From positions 2,597,001-2,661,000 of the forward strand of contig NC_084769.1 in NCBI RefSeq assembly GCF_028858725.1: a stretch of DNA of 64,000 bases. Reading direction: 5' to 3'. The stretch's first letter is position 1, and every line of letters begins with the position of its first letter. The notes under the pieces were generated by a model. That model saw only the letters and a program-made list of their open reading frames with translations. It did no database searches and had not been told where the DNA came from. The translations under genes were made by a program, and so were the position numbers. The stretch comes from Colius striatus (lineage: Eukaryota; Chordata; Aves; Coliiformes; Coliidae). Below are positions 11,521-33,800 of the stretch, piece by piece.

Positions 11521-14500
11521 TAGCCAAGGGGAAAACAGGACAAAATGACCATCTCCAACACTGATTTTCTTTTCTTTTTTCAGTAGTTTTAAAGATACTG
11601 ACAAATGAAAACATGAACCAATCTATACTAAGCAAGCTTTTGGCTGTTCTTCACAGGCTTGAATTCAAAACGCAGCACGTGAACCCATAGCATTTTACGG
11701 TTTCATCCTATGAGCAGGGCATTTCAGCTAAATTTTGTCTCCCTTTGATCATCTTACATGTCTCATCTGTTCTTATCACAACTTTTGAAGATGATGTCTG
11801 ATGTTTCCTTCTGAAGTCTGTGTAAGAAAGTGAAGAGCCTTTACTTTAGGTCAGCTTTAGAAAGGAAGAGCCTGACACGTGCAAAACGTAGTTTCCAGTC
11901 ATTTCTTTTAGTCATTTCAACACGAGAGAAGGAATCTGTCAGTGACAAGTTGGTAAGGGTTTTTTGATAGCCCTAAACTGCTAAAAGAGAATATTAAACC
12001 CACCAGGAATGTGTTCTGGAAATTATACTCTTTCTTATTCTTTCTAAGGCATAAATAGGTGTTGTGCCGTGGCATTAGGCCAAAAATACATCAGCAGAAT
12101 AGTAACTCAGGAAGAAGTTTGGTGACAGAAATACATAACAGCACCTAACCAGATCTCTTAGCAGAAGCATTCTGCTCTCTGCAATAAAGATGCTCTCCAA
12201 GTTAATAGATTTAGCTCTAGATATTTTACAAGGCTCGATGCAGTAACTCCAATGCCTCTCAGCTCATCTTTGTCTCTACCCAAGGCTGCTCTGTGGTAAG
12301 AATTTCACCCCAGAAGTACCAGATTGCTGCAGAAGCCTGAACAGAGACACTTAACATGTGAATTCTGTCTCATTCAGTGACTCATGATAAGAAATATTTG
12401 GAGCATTACTAATAGGCAGCGTGTCTTAATGTCTATTTTTTCACTCCAGTTTTCACTAAAGGCATCAGAAGGTCTTCTGTTGGCTTTAATGGGCTCTGAA
12501 TGTTGGTAACAAAGATCCTGGTGAGACTTTCCCAGAAGGCTTTCTGGACTGACCCCTGAAATTCTGATCACTGCTCACGTCCCTCTTCCACAGAGCCTAG
12601 TCCTGGATGTGCTCCTAACACACAGGACAAAAGAGGACAAGGTTTTAAGCATCCCTTCTACCCCAAGGCAGTGGCATGCTTCACAGGGACTGATTCCCTC
12701 AAACTTCCAGGCAGGAGTTTTGGTTAAGCTCTGTAAATTTTTACAGAAAGGGCCTCCAACTGTCCTGACTTACATGTCAAAAGAGATACTTTATCACAAC
12801 ATCCATCACCCACCCCATCCCCTCCAAGTGGGAAGTTTTGTGATATCTGGCTTTACAGACTGCCAGATGCAGGGCTCTTTCATTCCCTGCCAGACAGGAA
12901 CAGAGTCTCATAATTCACAGGCAACACATGATGCCATAAACCTTTGTGCCAGATCTACTTCATAACCACAAGGGTTAAAAAGCATGACCCTCATACATTT
13001 AAAAAATAACAATAAAGGAGGAATCTAGTGGAGTAAGTGGCCCATTAGGCATGGCACTACGTCTAAGCATGAGTTTGACTTCTCAGATTTTCTGAGAATG
13101 CTTTCCAGATGGAAAAAAATAAGGATTTACCAAAATAGAAAGCCCTATAAAACCCTATAAAAAGGCTGATTTTGATACAGTTCTGATAGGAATCCATCCC
13201 CTTACCTGCCACCTACCACATCTGGCCCACAGACCCAGAGCCAAGCTCCTGGAAGACCATGTTTCAGAGCAGATGCCTGGATGAGGACTACCACAGCCAG
13301 GACTCAGAGCCTGCCTAGCCTGATGTCTTTCCCACCAAGAGATTAAAAGAGAAAGCTCCATCTCCTCCTCTTCCTCCTTCTCGTAGATCACCCCATCCAA
13401 GACCTGGGACAGCAGAATAGCAATGCTCTGGTGTAGGCATGATTCAAAACAGTCTCTTTTCAAGTTCAGGCTCAATGTGGAACAAATTTGGGGCACACTA
13501 AGGTTAGCCCAGGCTATTTCTGGCCTCCAACCATGGTGGCAGTCTCAGCACTGAGCATTTGATACCTAACATTCCCTATTTGCTCTCACAAGGAAGCAGA
13601 GTCAGAGCAAGAGCAATAACCTCCCATTTGTAAATGTAAATACCTCCTGAAATGTAAATACCCAACCTGAAAACACCTCTTTTTTCCATTTTTCCAGGCA
13701 ATTTGGCCACGTTGGATGCTGCAGGATCCCAGAGGAGCTGGTGGAATTGATATCTGGAGAGAAAGGGGACAGGAATCCCTTCACCTCACCCCTGTGAGTG
13801 GGGAAGGCTGAAGGCAGGAGCAGCTCATGCTGCCAGCCAAGGAAAACTATGCCTGTTTCATCCCCAGCAAGCAAATTATAAAGCTTTTAAAGCTCAACCT
13901 CCCCCTCTTCAGTTGAACATTAAAAGCTACAGTAAGAATTGAGATGAATTAGTGTCTGCCTTACAGCCTCAGATCCATTGGAGTAACCACAAGCCAGGGC
14001 TCGTGCTCGAAGGAGGTGGCCACATCTGGAAATGGCCCATCCCAGTTTAGCATGGTTGGTAAGATTCTGGGTTTGGTGAAAATGTAGGCTGGAATTTGAC
14101 AGATACAGGGGAAGTTCTGCTGGTAAAGGATTTGCAGGAAAGCTCCCTAAGCTGTGGCAGAGGTAGAGCCAGGCAGCTATGGGGGAAACACTCACTTCCT
14201 CTGTCTGTATGGTCAAACGGGCAGGGGAGCTGCATGAGACACAGAGCAATGCCCTGAGATAAAGGAGGAAATCCCTTTCAGGTTCACAGAAATATATCCA
14301 GGGGGGATGTCTTTGCAAAAAGTAAACAAATCATGCTAAGACTTATCTTGTGCATTTGCACCACTTACTAAAAAGCCTCTTTTCTCAGCGGTGGAGAACA
14401 AATCTCCCAGCCTAGTATCTGGAAATGCCAGAAGAAAGAGATTGTTCATATAAACACATACATTTCCAGGGGAAGTTTACTCTTCCTATAGCCAGAGGAT

Positions 14501-15657
14501 GTTTACTTTTCTAGAGAAAGGGTATGCTAAAACCTTTCTTCCCTTCTACTTCATCACCGCTTCGCTGGCACTTGGGAACAGACATTCCTCATCTCAAACA
14601 AGAGGTTTAGCAGGTCAAGCAAAGCAGGGAGCCACAGTTGTATATGCAATAGAAAATAAATACAGGGAATGAAATGAATAAACAAAGAGGCTGAGTTAAA
14701 GCTTAGAGACCAGAAGTTCCCAACGAGGCAGTGACACGGGCAGGCAACGTGATGGCTGAGGACTGTCAACTCAAAAGAGCAAGAGCCCAGGGCTAAACTC
14801 AGCAGGTCAGACCCATGGTGCTCCTAAATGTCACCAGGACCACAGGCTGAGTTCCTCCCTCCCTCCCTCCCTCCCTCTGCCATTGCTCATGAGCCCCTTT
14901 GAAGCACAGGCAATGTGACTGCCTCTTGGTATGCTCAGTTACTGATTTGCTGCAGGCAGGTTTTAGACATCAAAAATCAATGTCAATGATTTTAACTTCA
15001 GTTTAACCAAGTCCTAATGAAGTTTAATGGATGCCATTAGGTGAATGGCAAGCACCAGCACTATCCATCACTGCACAGAAATGGAGATACTTTAAAGTGT
15101 GTTTGAAAGTCTCTTATGTAAGTACAATAATAATAATAAATACCCTCCCAGTATTTTTATGAGCACTTAACAAGCTCCTGCAGTATTCAGATAAGAACTT
15201 ACAAAGGGAAAACTACCACCTTCATAATGGGGTATAATTCCACTGCCTTCAGCTGGATCACACCTGACTAACTGCCAGGTGAGCTGGGCCATAAAAGCAG
15301 CAAAGAGCCACATTAAGGATGAAACCCTGGCTTTGGGAAAACAGGCAGAAGCTGCAACCTTAATGCCTAAGGAAGAATTCCAAGAGTCTCTGTTTGGACA
15401 GACTTTAGAAAAAAAACACCTTTCAGCTAATGAATAAAGATGAAAAGAAAGAGGTTTTGATTCAGGTCTGGCATTCAGCTACTGAAGATGCCACATCTAC
15501 CTGTACTAATGCAGGTGCTGTCTGACAAACACTGAACTGTCCAGGAGCATTTGATGCTTGTGTGAGAAAAGTCCTTTGATTTTCATCAACACAGGAGCAC
15601 GTGAGCACAGGAAAAGATACATTTCCATGCTGGATCTTTGGAGCTCTCCAGTCCTTC
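11521..15657. other. Non-coding flank, no gene seen
   Basis: About 4.1 kb without a supportable gene. It contains a short (CCCT)n tract at 14854-14876. Minus-strand open frames at 13155-13496 and 13920-14318 are unrecognised and lack exon signals. Confidence 0.55.
14854..14876. repeat. (CCCT)n microsatellite
   Basis: About five to six perfect tetranucleotide copies in otherwise unique sequence. Confidence 0.8.
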
Positions 15658-15764
15658 TGGGACCTCATCTGGCCTCAGGTTGCCCCAGGGGAGGTTGAGG
15701 TTGGAGCTGAGGCAGAATTGTTTCCCTGAGAGGGGTGTGAGCCCCTGTGCCAGGCTGCCCAGGG
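15658..15764 (+). mobile_element. CR1 LINE fragment broken by microsatellite
   Basis: The sense CR1 block runs from gttgccccaggggaggttga to gccaggctgcccaggga and then stops. In the sibling copy at 62865-63130 the next bases are gctgggggagtgcccagccc. Here they are replaced by the polypurine repeat, and no CR1 3' end follows it. Confidence 0.88.
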
Positions 15765-16102
15765 AAAGGGAAAAGGAAAGGAAAGGGAAAGGGAAAGGGA
15801 AAAGGGAAAAGGAAAGGGAAAAGGGAAAGGAAAGGGAAAAGGGAAAGGAAAGGGAAAAGGGAAAGGAAAGGGAAAAGGGAAAGGAAAGGGAAAAGGGAAA
15901 GGAAAGGAAAGGAAAGGAAAGGAAAGGAAAGGAAAGGAAAGGAAAGGAAAGGAAAGGAAAGGAAAGGAAAGGAAAGGAAAGGAAAGGAAAGGAAAGGAAA
16001 GGAAAGGGGAAAGGAAAGGGGAGAGGAGAGGAGAGGAGAGGAGAGGAGAGGAGAGGAGAGGAGAGGAGAGGAGAGGAGAGGAGAGGAGAGGAGAGGAAAG
16101 GA
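15763..16102. repeat. Polypurine pentanucleotide microsatellite (AAAGG/GAGAG)
   Basis: About 340 bp of uninterrupted purine on the + strand in three blocks. The first (to about 15899) is dominated by an 18-bp unit made of gggaaaa, gggaaa and ggaaa. The second (about 15900-16010) is pure AAAGG pentamer. The third (about 16017-16096) is GAGAG pentamer. Long Lys/Glu/Gly frames on + and Ser/Pro/Leu frames on - are by-products of the 5-bp period and not genes. Confidence 0.97.
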
Positions 16103-18449
16103 ATACACCAGGAAAAGCTGGTTGTGCACTTCAGATTTCACTGTTAAAGTTGGGGCAGGTTCCTGGACAGAGACTGTTTCTTCCATCTTAATGGAAGGAA
16201 GTGTCCTGTTAATTGAACCTACCTTTGTTTTACAGAAAAGGCTTTAAAATGAGGAATAGGGTATCACCTCGTGTGCACTCCTTCCTCTCCCCCAAACTGA
16301 GAAAAGTAATCTCTGAGGGAAGAATGTAATCAAAGCCAGCTGCTAATTAGTTTCCTGACACCAGGGGAGAAGAATATTGGCATCAGAAAGATCTGGAAGA
16401 TTTTTCCTGGTTAATATTTGATAAATCTGTAATTGGATCGTTTGATTTTGCAGTTTCCTTTGAATAGAGGTGGAAACTTTATTGAAATGAATCTTTATGG
16501 ATTCAGGCCACAAACTTCAGGGGATGGCAACTCATTGATTGATTTGAGTATCTTCAAGTGCTAACCCTGGAGGTAAGATGAATTGGGATTGCCTAAGGAT
16601 AAGCCAGTATAGACTGAATGTAATCCAGAGTGCTTTCCTGTTAGAGGCAATAAATTACATTCTGCAAGGAGTTAAAGCTGAAGTTCAGAGATTCAGCATT
16701 AATATTTCATTTAAAAGTAAATGAGAATTAAGTGTGCTAACACTGAATTAATAAAACAGTTGAGCAGCATGCATCAGGGGGCAAATGTCCTCATGAAAAG
16801 ATATGAAAATCAAAACTGCAAGATTGCCATTAATATATTTTACTGTTTAGAACTGGATACAAGAATTTTCTCTTGAGCCTAATAAAATAAAGCAGAAATT
16901 CTATCAAATGTAAGAATGGCTGAATCCTATTACTATGAACAACAAATTCCTTGCTCTAATTTTTGCCTATCAAGTATTGAAACCTTTAGAATTGGCTGAT
17001 GCTCAAAACCCATCAGCAAAGCAACAAAAAACCCCACCAAACTGTCCAGAAATATCTGGTTTATAAGTGAATTAAAGGCCATGTGCACATTCACTGAGGG
17101 ATCTGCACACTCAGTCTCATGTTTTGAATGCAAGGCATTAAAGTTACCTTTCCTTTGCTTTGAACAGACAGCAAAGAAATGGCTAAAAAAAGGAGATAGA
17201 AGAGACTTAATCCCAGTATTCCATCGTGGCTGGTGTATATTTCCCTTCTATAGCAGAAGCAAACAGCAATACAGCTCTTTTTTTATTAGCTTTAAAGAAG
17301 ATTTGGGTTTGGGCACCTCTCCCCTGACATTTTTAACGCAGCATTTAAATAGTTGCATTAGTATGCACAGCACTTTCCACACGTGCAAGCAGGGAGGGGG
17401 TTTGCCTCCAAGAACTCACAATCTAAATTAAATCACAATATGGAAAGAAAAAGCACACACAAAAAATAAGCTACCTGAAAACAACATTGAGTCTTAAGCT
17501 AGCTGCAAGGCTTTCTTCCCTCCCCTCTGCATCACAGCCAGGATTTACGAGAAGGCAAGATGTAGAGTGAGCTTTGCCTGTGCTAAGCAAAGAAGGCAGA
17601 CTGATCTTGAAGACAAAGGTGAGGAGGTTGTTCAGCACAGTGCCTGTGGAAGGCTGTTCCCCACTCAGAATTGAAATGATAAAGACAGCTTTGGTGAGAA
17701 GTCATAGATTTGCTATGAATGGCATGATGGCTAAAGTGTTTGAAGTGGATAAGGAGAAAGGCAGAGATGGAAAAGGAGTGAAGATGATGTTCCCTACAAA
17801 AACACTCCAGGTCAGAGGGGGACAAACGTGTCAGGGACCAGCTGACATGGAAAAAAAGCTAGAGGATGGGCAATTTGAACAGCAGGCAGGTACTGGAAAA
17901 GCAGCAGAGTCCTGCAAGCGAAGAGGGAGCGTGTGCAGGAGCTCTGCACACACGCAGGGGCACGGCTTTGGAATCAGTACTCTGACTGTGTATAGATGTC
18001 ACTGACATTGTGCATATATTCAACATACATCCCACGGGTAAGGAATCTATCCGTTCAGCAGAACCCACACTGTCTTAGGGCTCCAAACCAACCTGAGCTA
18101 CCCTCACATTGTTCTTGGAGTGACAAAGACCTGCCTGCACACGCTTGCCCATCACCACACAAAGGAGAACGCTCTCTTTGTGTGCATAGGCATCGGTGTA
18201 AATTGCTTCTGCAGCCAACCAACTATGTACTGAAATTCAGCACTGCAATTTAAGTGACATTTAACTCCTGGAATTAACCCATCCTGAAGAGCCCTGCCCG
18301 TGGCATCACCTCAATCCAGCTCGCAGCAGCAAAGGAGGCTCTGTGAGCAAACCTCACCCCAGGCCCCAGTAAGGAGCACAGGCGGTGGAAAAAAAGAGCC
18401 TTTGGTTCACTGAATACTGGGTTTGGCCATATTTCGTGAAGCAGCTGTT
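16103..18449. other. Non-coding sequence upstream of MMADHC promoter
   Basis: AT-rich sequence with no supportable gene. A 143-codon open frame at 17574-18005 (+) is unrecognised. A stretch near 16290-16470 is rich in homeodomain-like TAAT/ATTA cores and is discussed as a possible regulatory element. Confidence 0.5.
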
Positions 18450-18989
18450 CGAGGAGACAACGTGTGACCCTGAAGGGCCGGGTTCGCCCGCACATGATGC
18501 GTTTACCCACTCCCACTGACCTCCCCCCGGGCCTGGCGCTGGCTGGGGTGTTCCCCGGCGCCTCCTTCAATGACAACGCCGCGGTTTTATCCATTTGTGA
18601 CTTTATTGTTTTGTCCCCGGCCGCAGAAAGCCCCGTCTGAGGGCTGGAGAAGGGCCGGCGGCGTGTCGGCAGCGCGCTTCACGCTACGCGACTGACTCCT
18701 GCTGCACACAACGGGTACTGCACCGCCGGCACCGCACACACGCTTGCGGACACCACCGCAGGGGCGGCTACCGGCCCTCTCCGCAGCGTCCAGGCGAGGA
18801 GAAGCACCGGGTGCGGCTTCGGGTGCGGGGACCCGGCTCCAGAGAAGCCGCCGCCGCCTCCGATCACCCGGCGGCCGCGGCAGCTCCGCGGCGGCCCTTC
18901 ACACCGCCCCCTCCCCGGCCCCGAGCAATCGACCGCCGAACGATTCGCTCCGCATGGGCTCTGTCTGCTCTTAATCGAGGTGCCGGCGG

Positions 18990-19080
18990 ATCGGCTCGCT
19001 CGGCTTAGGGACGGGAGGGGACTGACGCCCGTCGCGTGACTGCGCGGGGGGACGGCCCCGGCGCCATTTTGCAGGAAGAG
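18990..19080 (+). other. MMADHC: MMADHC exon 1 (5' UTR, start uncertain)
   Basis: The 3' boundary is a strong donor: gaagag at 19075-19080 followed by gtgagt. The transcription start cannot be seen; about 18.98-19.04 kb is a guess from CpG-island position. The exon is non-coding because the initiator ATG lies in exon 2. Confidence 0.6.
19062..19070 (-). promoter_or_regulatory. YY1-like motif at 3' end of exon 1
   Basis: The + strand reads cgccatttt, whose complement is AAAATGGCG, a good match to the YY1 consensus. It lies just before the exon 1 splice donor, a position typical of YY1 sites in TATA-less promoters. Function is inferred from motif and place only. Confidence 0.5.
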
Positions 19081-19223
19081 GTGAGTGGTGATGGGGGTTC
19101 CGCCGCCGCTGCTGCTCCCCCTCGGCGCTTCCCCCCTCAGCGCTTCCCCGCGGGCCTGCGGCGAGCGGCCAGCGCCGCAGCGCTCTGTGGAACCGTTGGC
19201 GGGGAAATGGGGTTTGGGGCTGG

Positions 19224-19359
19224 GCGGCCGTGAGGGGCGGCGATGGGCCCCGCCGGTGCGGCCGTGAGGGGCGGCGATGGGCCCCGCCGCTGCGGCCGTG
19301 AGGGGCGGCGATGGGCCCCGCCGCTGCGGCCGTGAGGGGCGATGATGGGTCCCGCCGGT
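19224..19359 (+). repeat. 34-bp minisatellite in MMADHC intron 1
   Basis: Four tandem copies start at 19224, 19258, 19292 and 19326, an exact 34-bp period. The core is gcggccgtgaggggcg followed by gatgggccccgccg. Copies are nearly identical; the fourth has small changes. Each copy carries several CpGs and lies inside the promoter CpG island. Confidence 0.95.
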
Positions 19360-19503
19360 CGGGTGATGAGAGGCGGGCAGGTGAAGCCACCCCGAGGCCG
19401 GGAGGTGCGCGGGATGCCCCGGTCCAGCCCGTACGCGGCCCGCTCGGTAGCCGTTCCCTCGCTGGCTGTTCTCCCCGTGGCCATTCCCTCGCTTCTCTTG
19501 CAG

Positions 19504-19545
19504 GGGCAGCCGGGCCTTTAGGCGAGAGTGAGCTCACCGTCTGCG

Positions 19546-19554
<9 letters not shown>
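19504..19554 (+). CDS. MMADHC: MMADHC exon 2 (5' UTR end and codons 1-3)
   Basis: Acceptor cttgcag ends at 19503. ATG is at 19546-19548 with G at -3 and +4, a good Kozak context. Only Met-Ala-Asn is coded before the donor gtgagt at 19555. Phase 0 joins it to V-L-C-N in exon 3, reproducing the known N-terminus. Confidence 0.95.
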
Positions 19555-30757
<11,203 letters not shown>

Positions 30758-30890
30758 CAGTCAGTCATCAGGCTTTCACAAGTTCTTAACGACCTTGGAG
30801 CTCTTTCACTTTGATGATTCTCCCTGAGCGTTGCCAAGAAATGCCACACTTGGAAGTATTCTGGGATAATAAAGTAGCTCTTATTTATTT
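30758..30890 (+). other. MMADHC: MMADHC 3' UTR
   Basis: A short 3' UTR of about 130 bp from the stop codon to just past the poly(A) signal. The exact cleavage site is inferred. Confidence 0.8.
30868..30873 (+). terminator. MMADHC: MMADHC poly(A) signal AATAAA
   Basis: Canonical AATAAA 111 bp after the stop, followed by T/G-rich sequence (ttatttattttagtcttcat) suitable as a downstream element. Confidence 0.88.
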
Positions 30891-33800
30891 TAGTCTTCAT
30901 GAATATCTGTTCACCACTTGTGACTTGGAATATTAACTGTCAGCGTTGCAAACACCTTGATGTGCCATGTTAATTTTAACCTGTGAGTTTCCTTTGTCTT
31001 GGATGACTTTAAACACCCCTGTACATAGCTGTCTGTTGGTGTTACCTCACAAGCCACGCTTCCTGGCCATTTTCCTTGCAGTATCTGACTAATCTGTGCT
31101 CTTAGTATTCCAAAAAACCCAGATGCCACTTTCTTACTGGAAGAGGTAAGTGGCAAAAACATGCAAAAGTAATGAAATTGTTCTCCCAGAATGCAGAGCT
31201 GAATAAAACCTGGAGAAGTTAACGCTGGGTTAATCACTCCTTTGGTGTTCTGAAATGAGGGTAAGGAGAGAAGCTTGCAGTGATCTCTTCAGCAGGGAAG
31301 TGTTCACTTGGTTGCTGCATCCAGAGGCTCAGTAAAAAGTCTGCAATTACTCTAGAATCAGTCATCTCTTAAAGCTTTTGTCTTCCTGTTGCTTGGGATT
31401 TTGTTTTCTCAGCGTTAGCCAAAACTGTTTAATTAGTTCATGTATGTAACTCTAGTTGAAAGTCACTTTTGTAACTTCCTTGGGTCGTTGTTGGAAGAGA
31501 AAAGAAGATAACAGGGCACTGCCTGGGTATCACCATTGTTTTCCCATTCTTAGGTGCAATTTGGACTTGTCTCTGTGGAGTTTTGAAATGCCTGCATGAA
31601 GAGCAATTATGATCAATTATTGCAATTAAGATCAATTATAACAATGTTTCATCAGGAGGGTTGCAGCCAACTTGGTCTCTTCATGTATTGTAAAAACAAC
31701 CAGGTCAACTGCAGTTACTGGAGGAAGAACTGTGAAGAAGATTCAAGACATCTGCAGTAGCAGACCCATCAGCTGCCTCATCACAGAGCAGGGAGATTGT
31801 CCCCTCACTGGGTTTTCTCCTCCTGGCTGTCAGTAGTCAGTGCTGCAGCGGTGTGACAGCTCCTGCAGCTATGGGAGTCCTTCAGTCCCCACCCCAGCCG
31901 TGCTGCAGCTTCTGGCTGGTGCTGATCTGAGGGGGTTGGCTTCCTGTCAGAGAGCCAGGGATTGTAATCTTTGGGTCTTTTTCCAAGGCTGACTAACAAT
32001 TAGGGGTTTAAAGCTCGTGCTGGGTTTGTGTACTGCTTCTGTTCCCAACTCAGGGTCTAAGCCAGTTATCACCAAAGTCTTCTTATTGGCTTTAATAGGT
32101 TTAGAACCAGATCCTTTACCAAGTGCCTGTGTCCATCCTTGTTAAGGACTGCTACACACCCAGAACTCTGCTGGCTCCCAGGGGGAAGTGGGGAAGAAGT
32201 GAGTGCTGTCTGCTCCCAGTTCACTCCCTAAAGCAGCAGTTCAGGAGTTCCCTAGCCATCCCTCGTGGCTTTAGCCTATGCACATTCTGAGTTGGAAGTG
32301 TGTGGCTGTCCAGGCAGGATTTATCCCTTCAGCATGCATTTGTGCTGGATTTCCAACGCAGTTGACCTCTGTTCTGCTGTCCAAGAAGAGATGTATTGCT
32401 TCAGAGTCTTTTATTGACATTTTTTCCCTTATTCTCAGCAAGAGGATTAAAAAAGCTTGAGAAGCTGCACTGTGTCTTGTCTGCTTGCAAAATGCAGAGC
32501 ACAAACTGGCTCATTTGCTAAGAGGGCTGGCATCTCATCAACAACAGAAGTTCTGTCAAATGGCTTGTGTTTACCCTTTAAGACTTGATGCTGTCTTTTC
32601 TCCAGGTGACTTTGCTGTACTTACCTTTCTGTGTTACATAAAGTGTGGGAGCTGCCAGGCAGCTCTTCAAGCTTGGGCTGCTGGTTTTTGAGTTCATGTT
32701 CTGTTTTGTCTCATTAAAGGGCTTTTACAGTGGCTCTTGAAATGGCTTCAACCCAAGGCAGAAAGCTCCCTGAAAATACTGGGAGTTCTGCCTTCTCTAA
32801 TCCTCATGTTTCATACCAGCCTGTGAGGGGGGGAGGATTTCCTGAGAAAACATCAATATCCTGATAATTGTTTTAGAAGAATGAAGTTCTTCCTCACACA
32901 TCTTGATTCTTGGAAGAGCTTGAGGCCACTCCAGTTCTAACTCCTTCTGTCAGAGGAGCTTTACTGTGGCAGTTACCCTGCTGCTATGAAACACAAGTGT
33001 TTGAATACAGTGTAACTGGACTTGGGGTAATAAAAACTAAACCAGCTCTCAGTGGTACAAAGTGAATCCTTTCACCTCAGCTAATTGCTGTCAATACATT
33101 GTGTATTATTATTGGGAGGGGGAGCATTGGGCAACTCTTTTCAGTTACTGAAGCCAGCAGAGCTGGAACTGAAGTTTCCATCAAATCAAGGTACAGCTCA
33201 TCATGCCTGAATGGCTGAAGGAAGGCTGGGCATTGCTGAGCTTCCAGCTTGCTCTGCCAGGCAGGGCTGCTGCAGCCCTCTGTGCCCCTGGGTTCTCATG
33301 CAGGCTGGCACTTGCACAGGGGACCTGTGCCCTACACGTGGAAGCTGTCCAGGAGCTACATGCCCATATGCACACACACACCCAAGGCTCACAGCAGCTG
33401 CTGGGTGACAACAATCACAGCTTGTATCAGCTGCAAGGATAAGTGATGTGTTGGCTTTTTCACAGGCCCCTGCTCCGTTAGAGTTGTCTTTGTTTCCTGG
33501 GGAGCACAGCAGCTGGCAGCTCCCTTTGTCAGGAGCAGGGCTTTGCCAGGGGACACATGCAGCTCTGGTAGTATGTGTGTGTTAGAGATGCAAAGTTTAT
33601 TTTTGCTGTGGGGAGGGCTTTCTGTGCCCTGTTAACGTGGAGGGTTTAACCACAGGGTATGTACACCAAGGTGTGCCCTGACCCTCTAACCTGGTGATGG
33701 CTGTGCCATAGCCAGATGGCTGAAACACAGTCATTTGCTCATGGTCACATCCTAAACATTACATTCAAGCACAGAAAGTCTTAAAACAGGCAATTCTACC

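Noticed and set aside
13140-13163. TATA-like ctataaaaagg preceded by a duplicate cctataaaa
   Set aside because: No initiator, CpG island or downstream open reading frame of substance; AT-rich flank makes chance likely.
15638-16247. Lys/Glu/Gly-rich and Ser/Pro/Leu-rich frames of 166-173 codons
   Set aside because: They are by-products of the pentanucleotide polypurine repeat; every frame on both strands is open for the same reason.
17574-18005. 143-codon plus-strand frame upstream of MMADHC
   Set aside because: No recognisable motif and no promoter or splice context; length is within chance for 64 kb.
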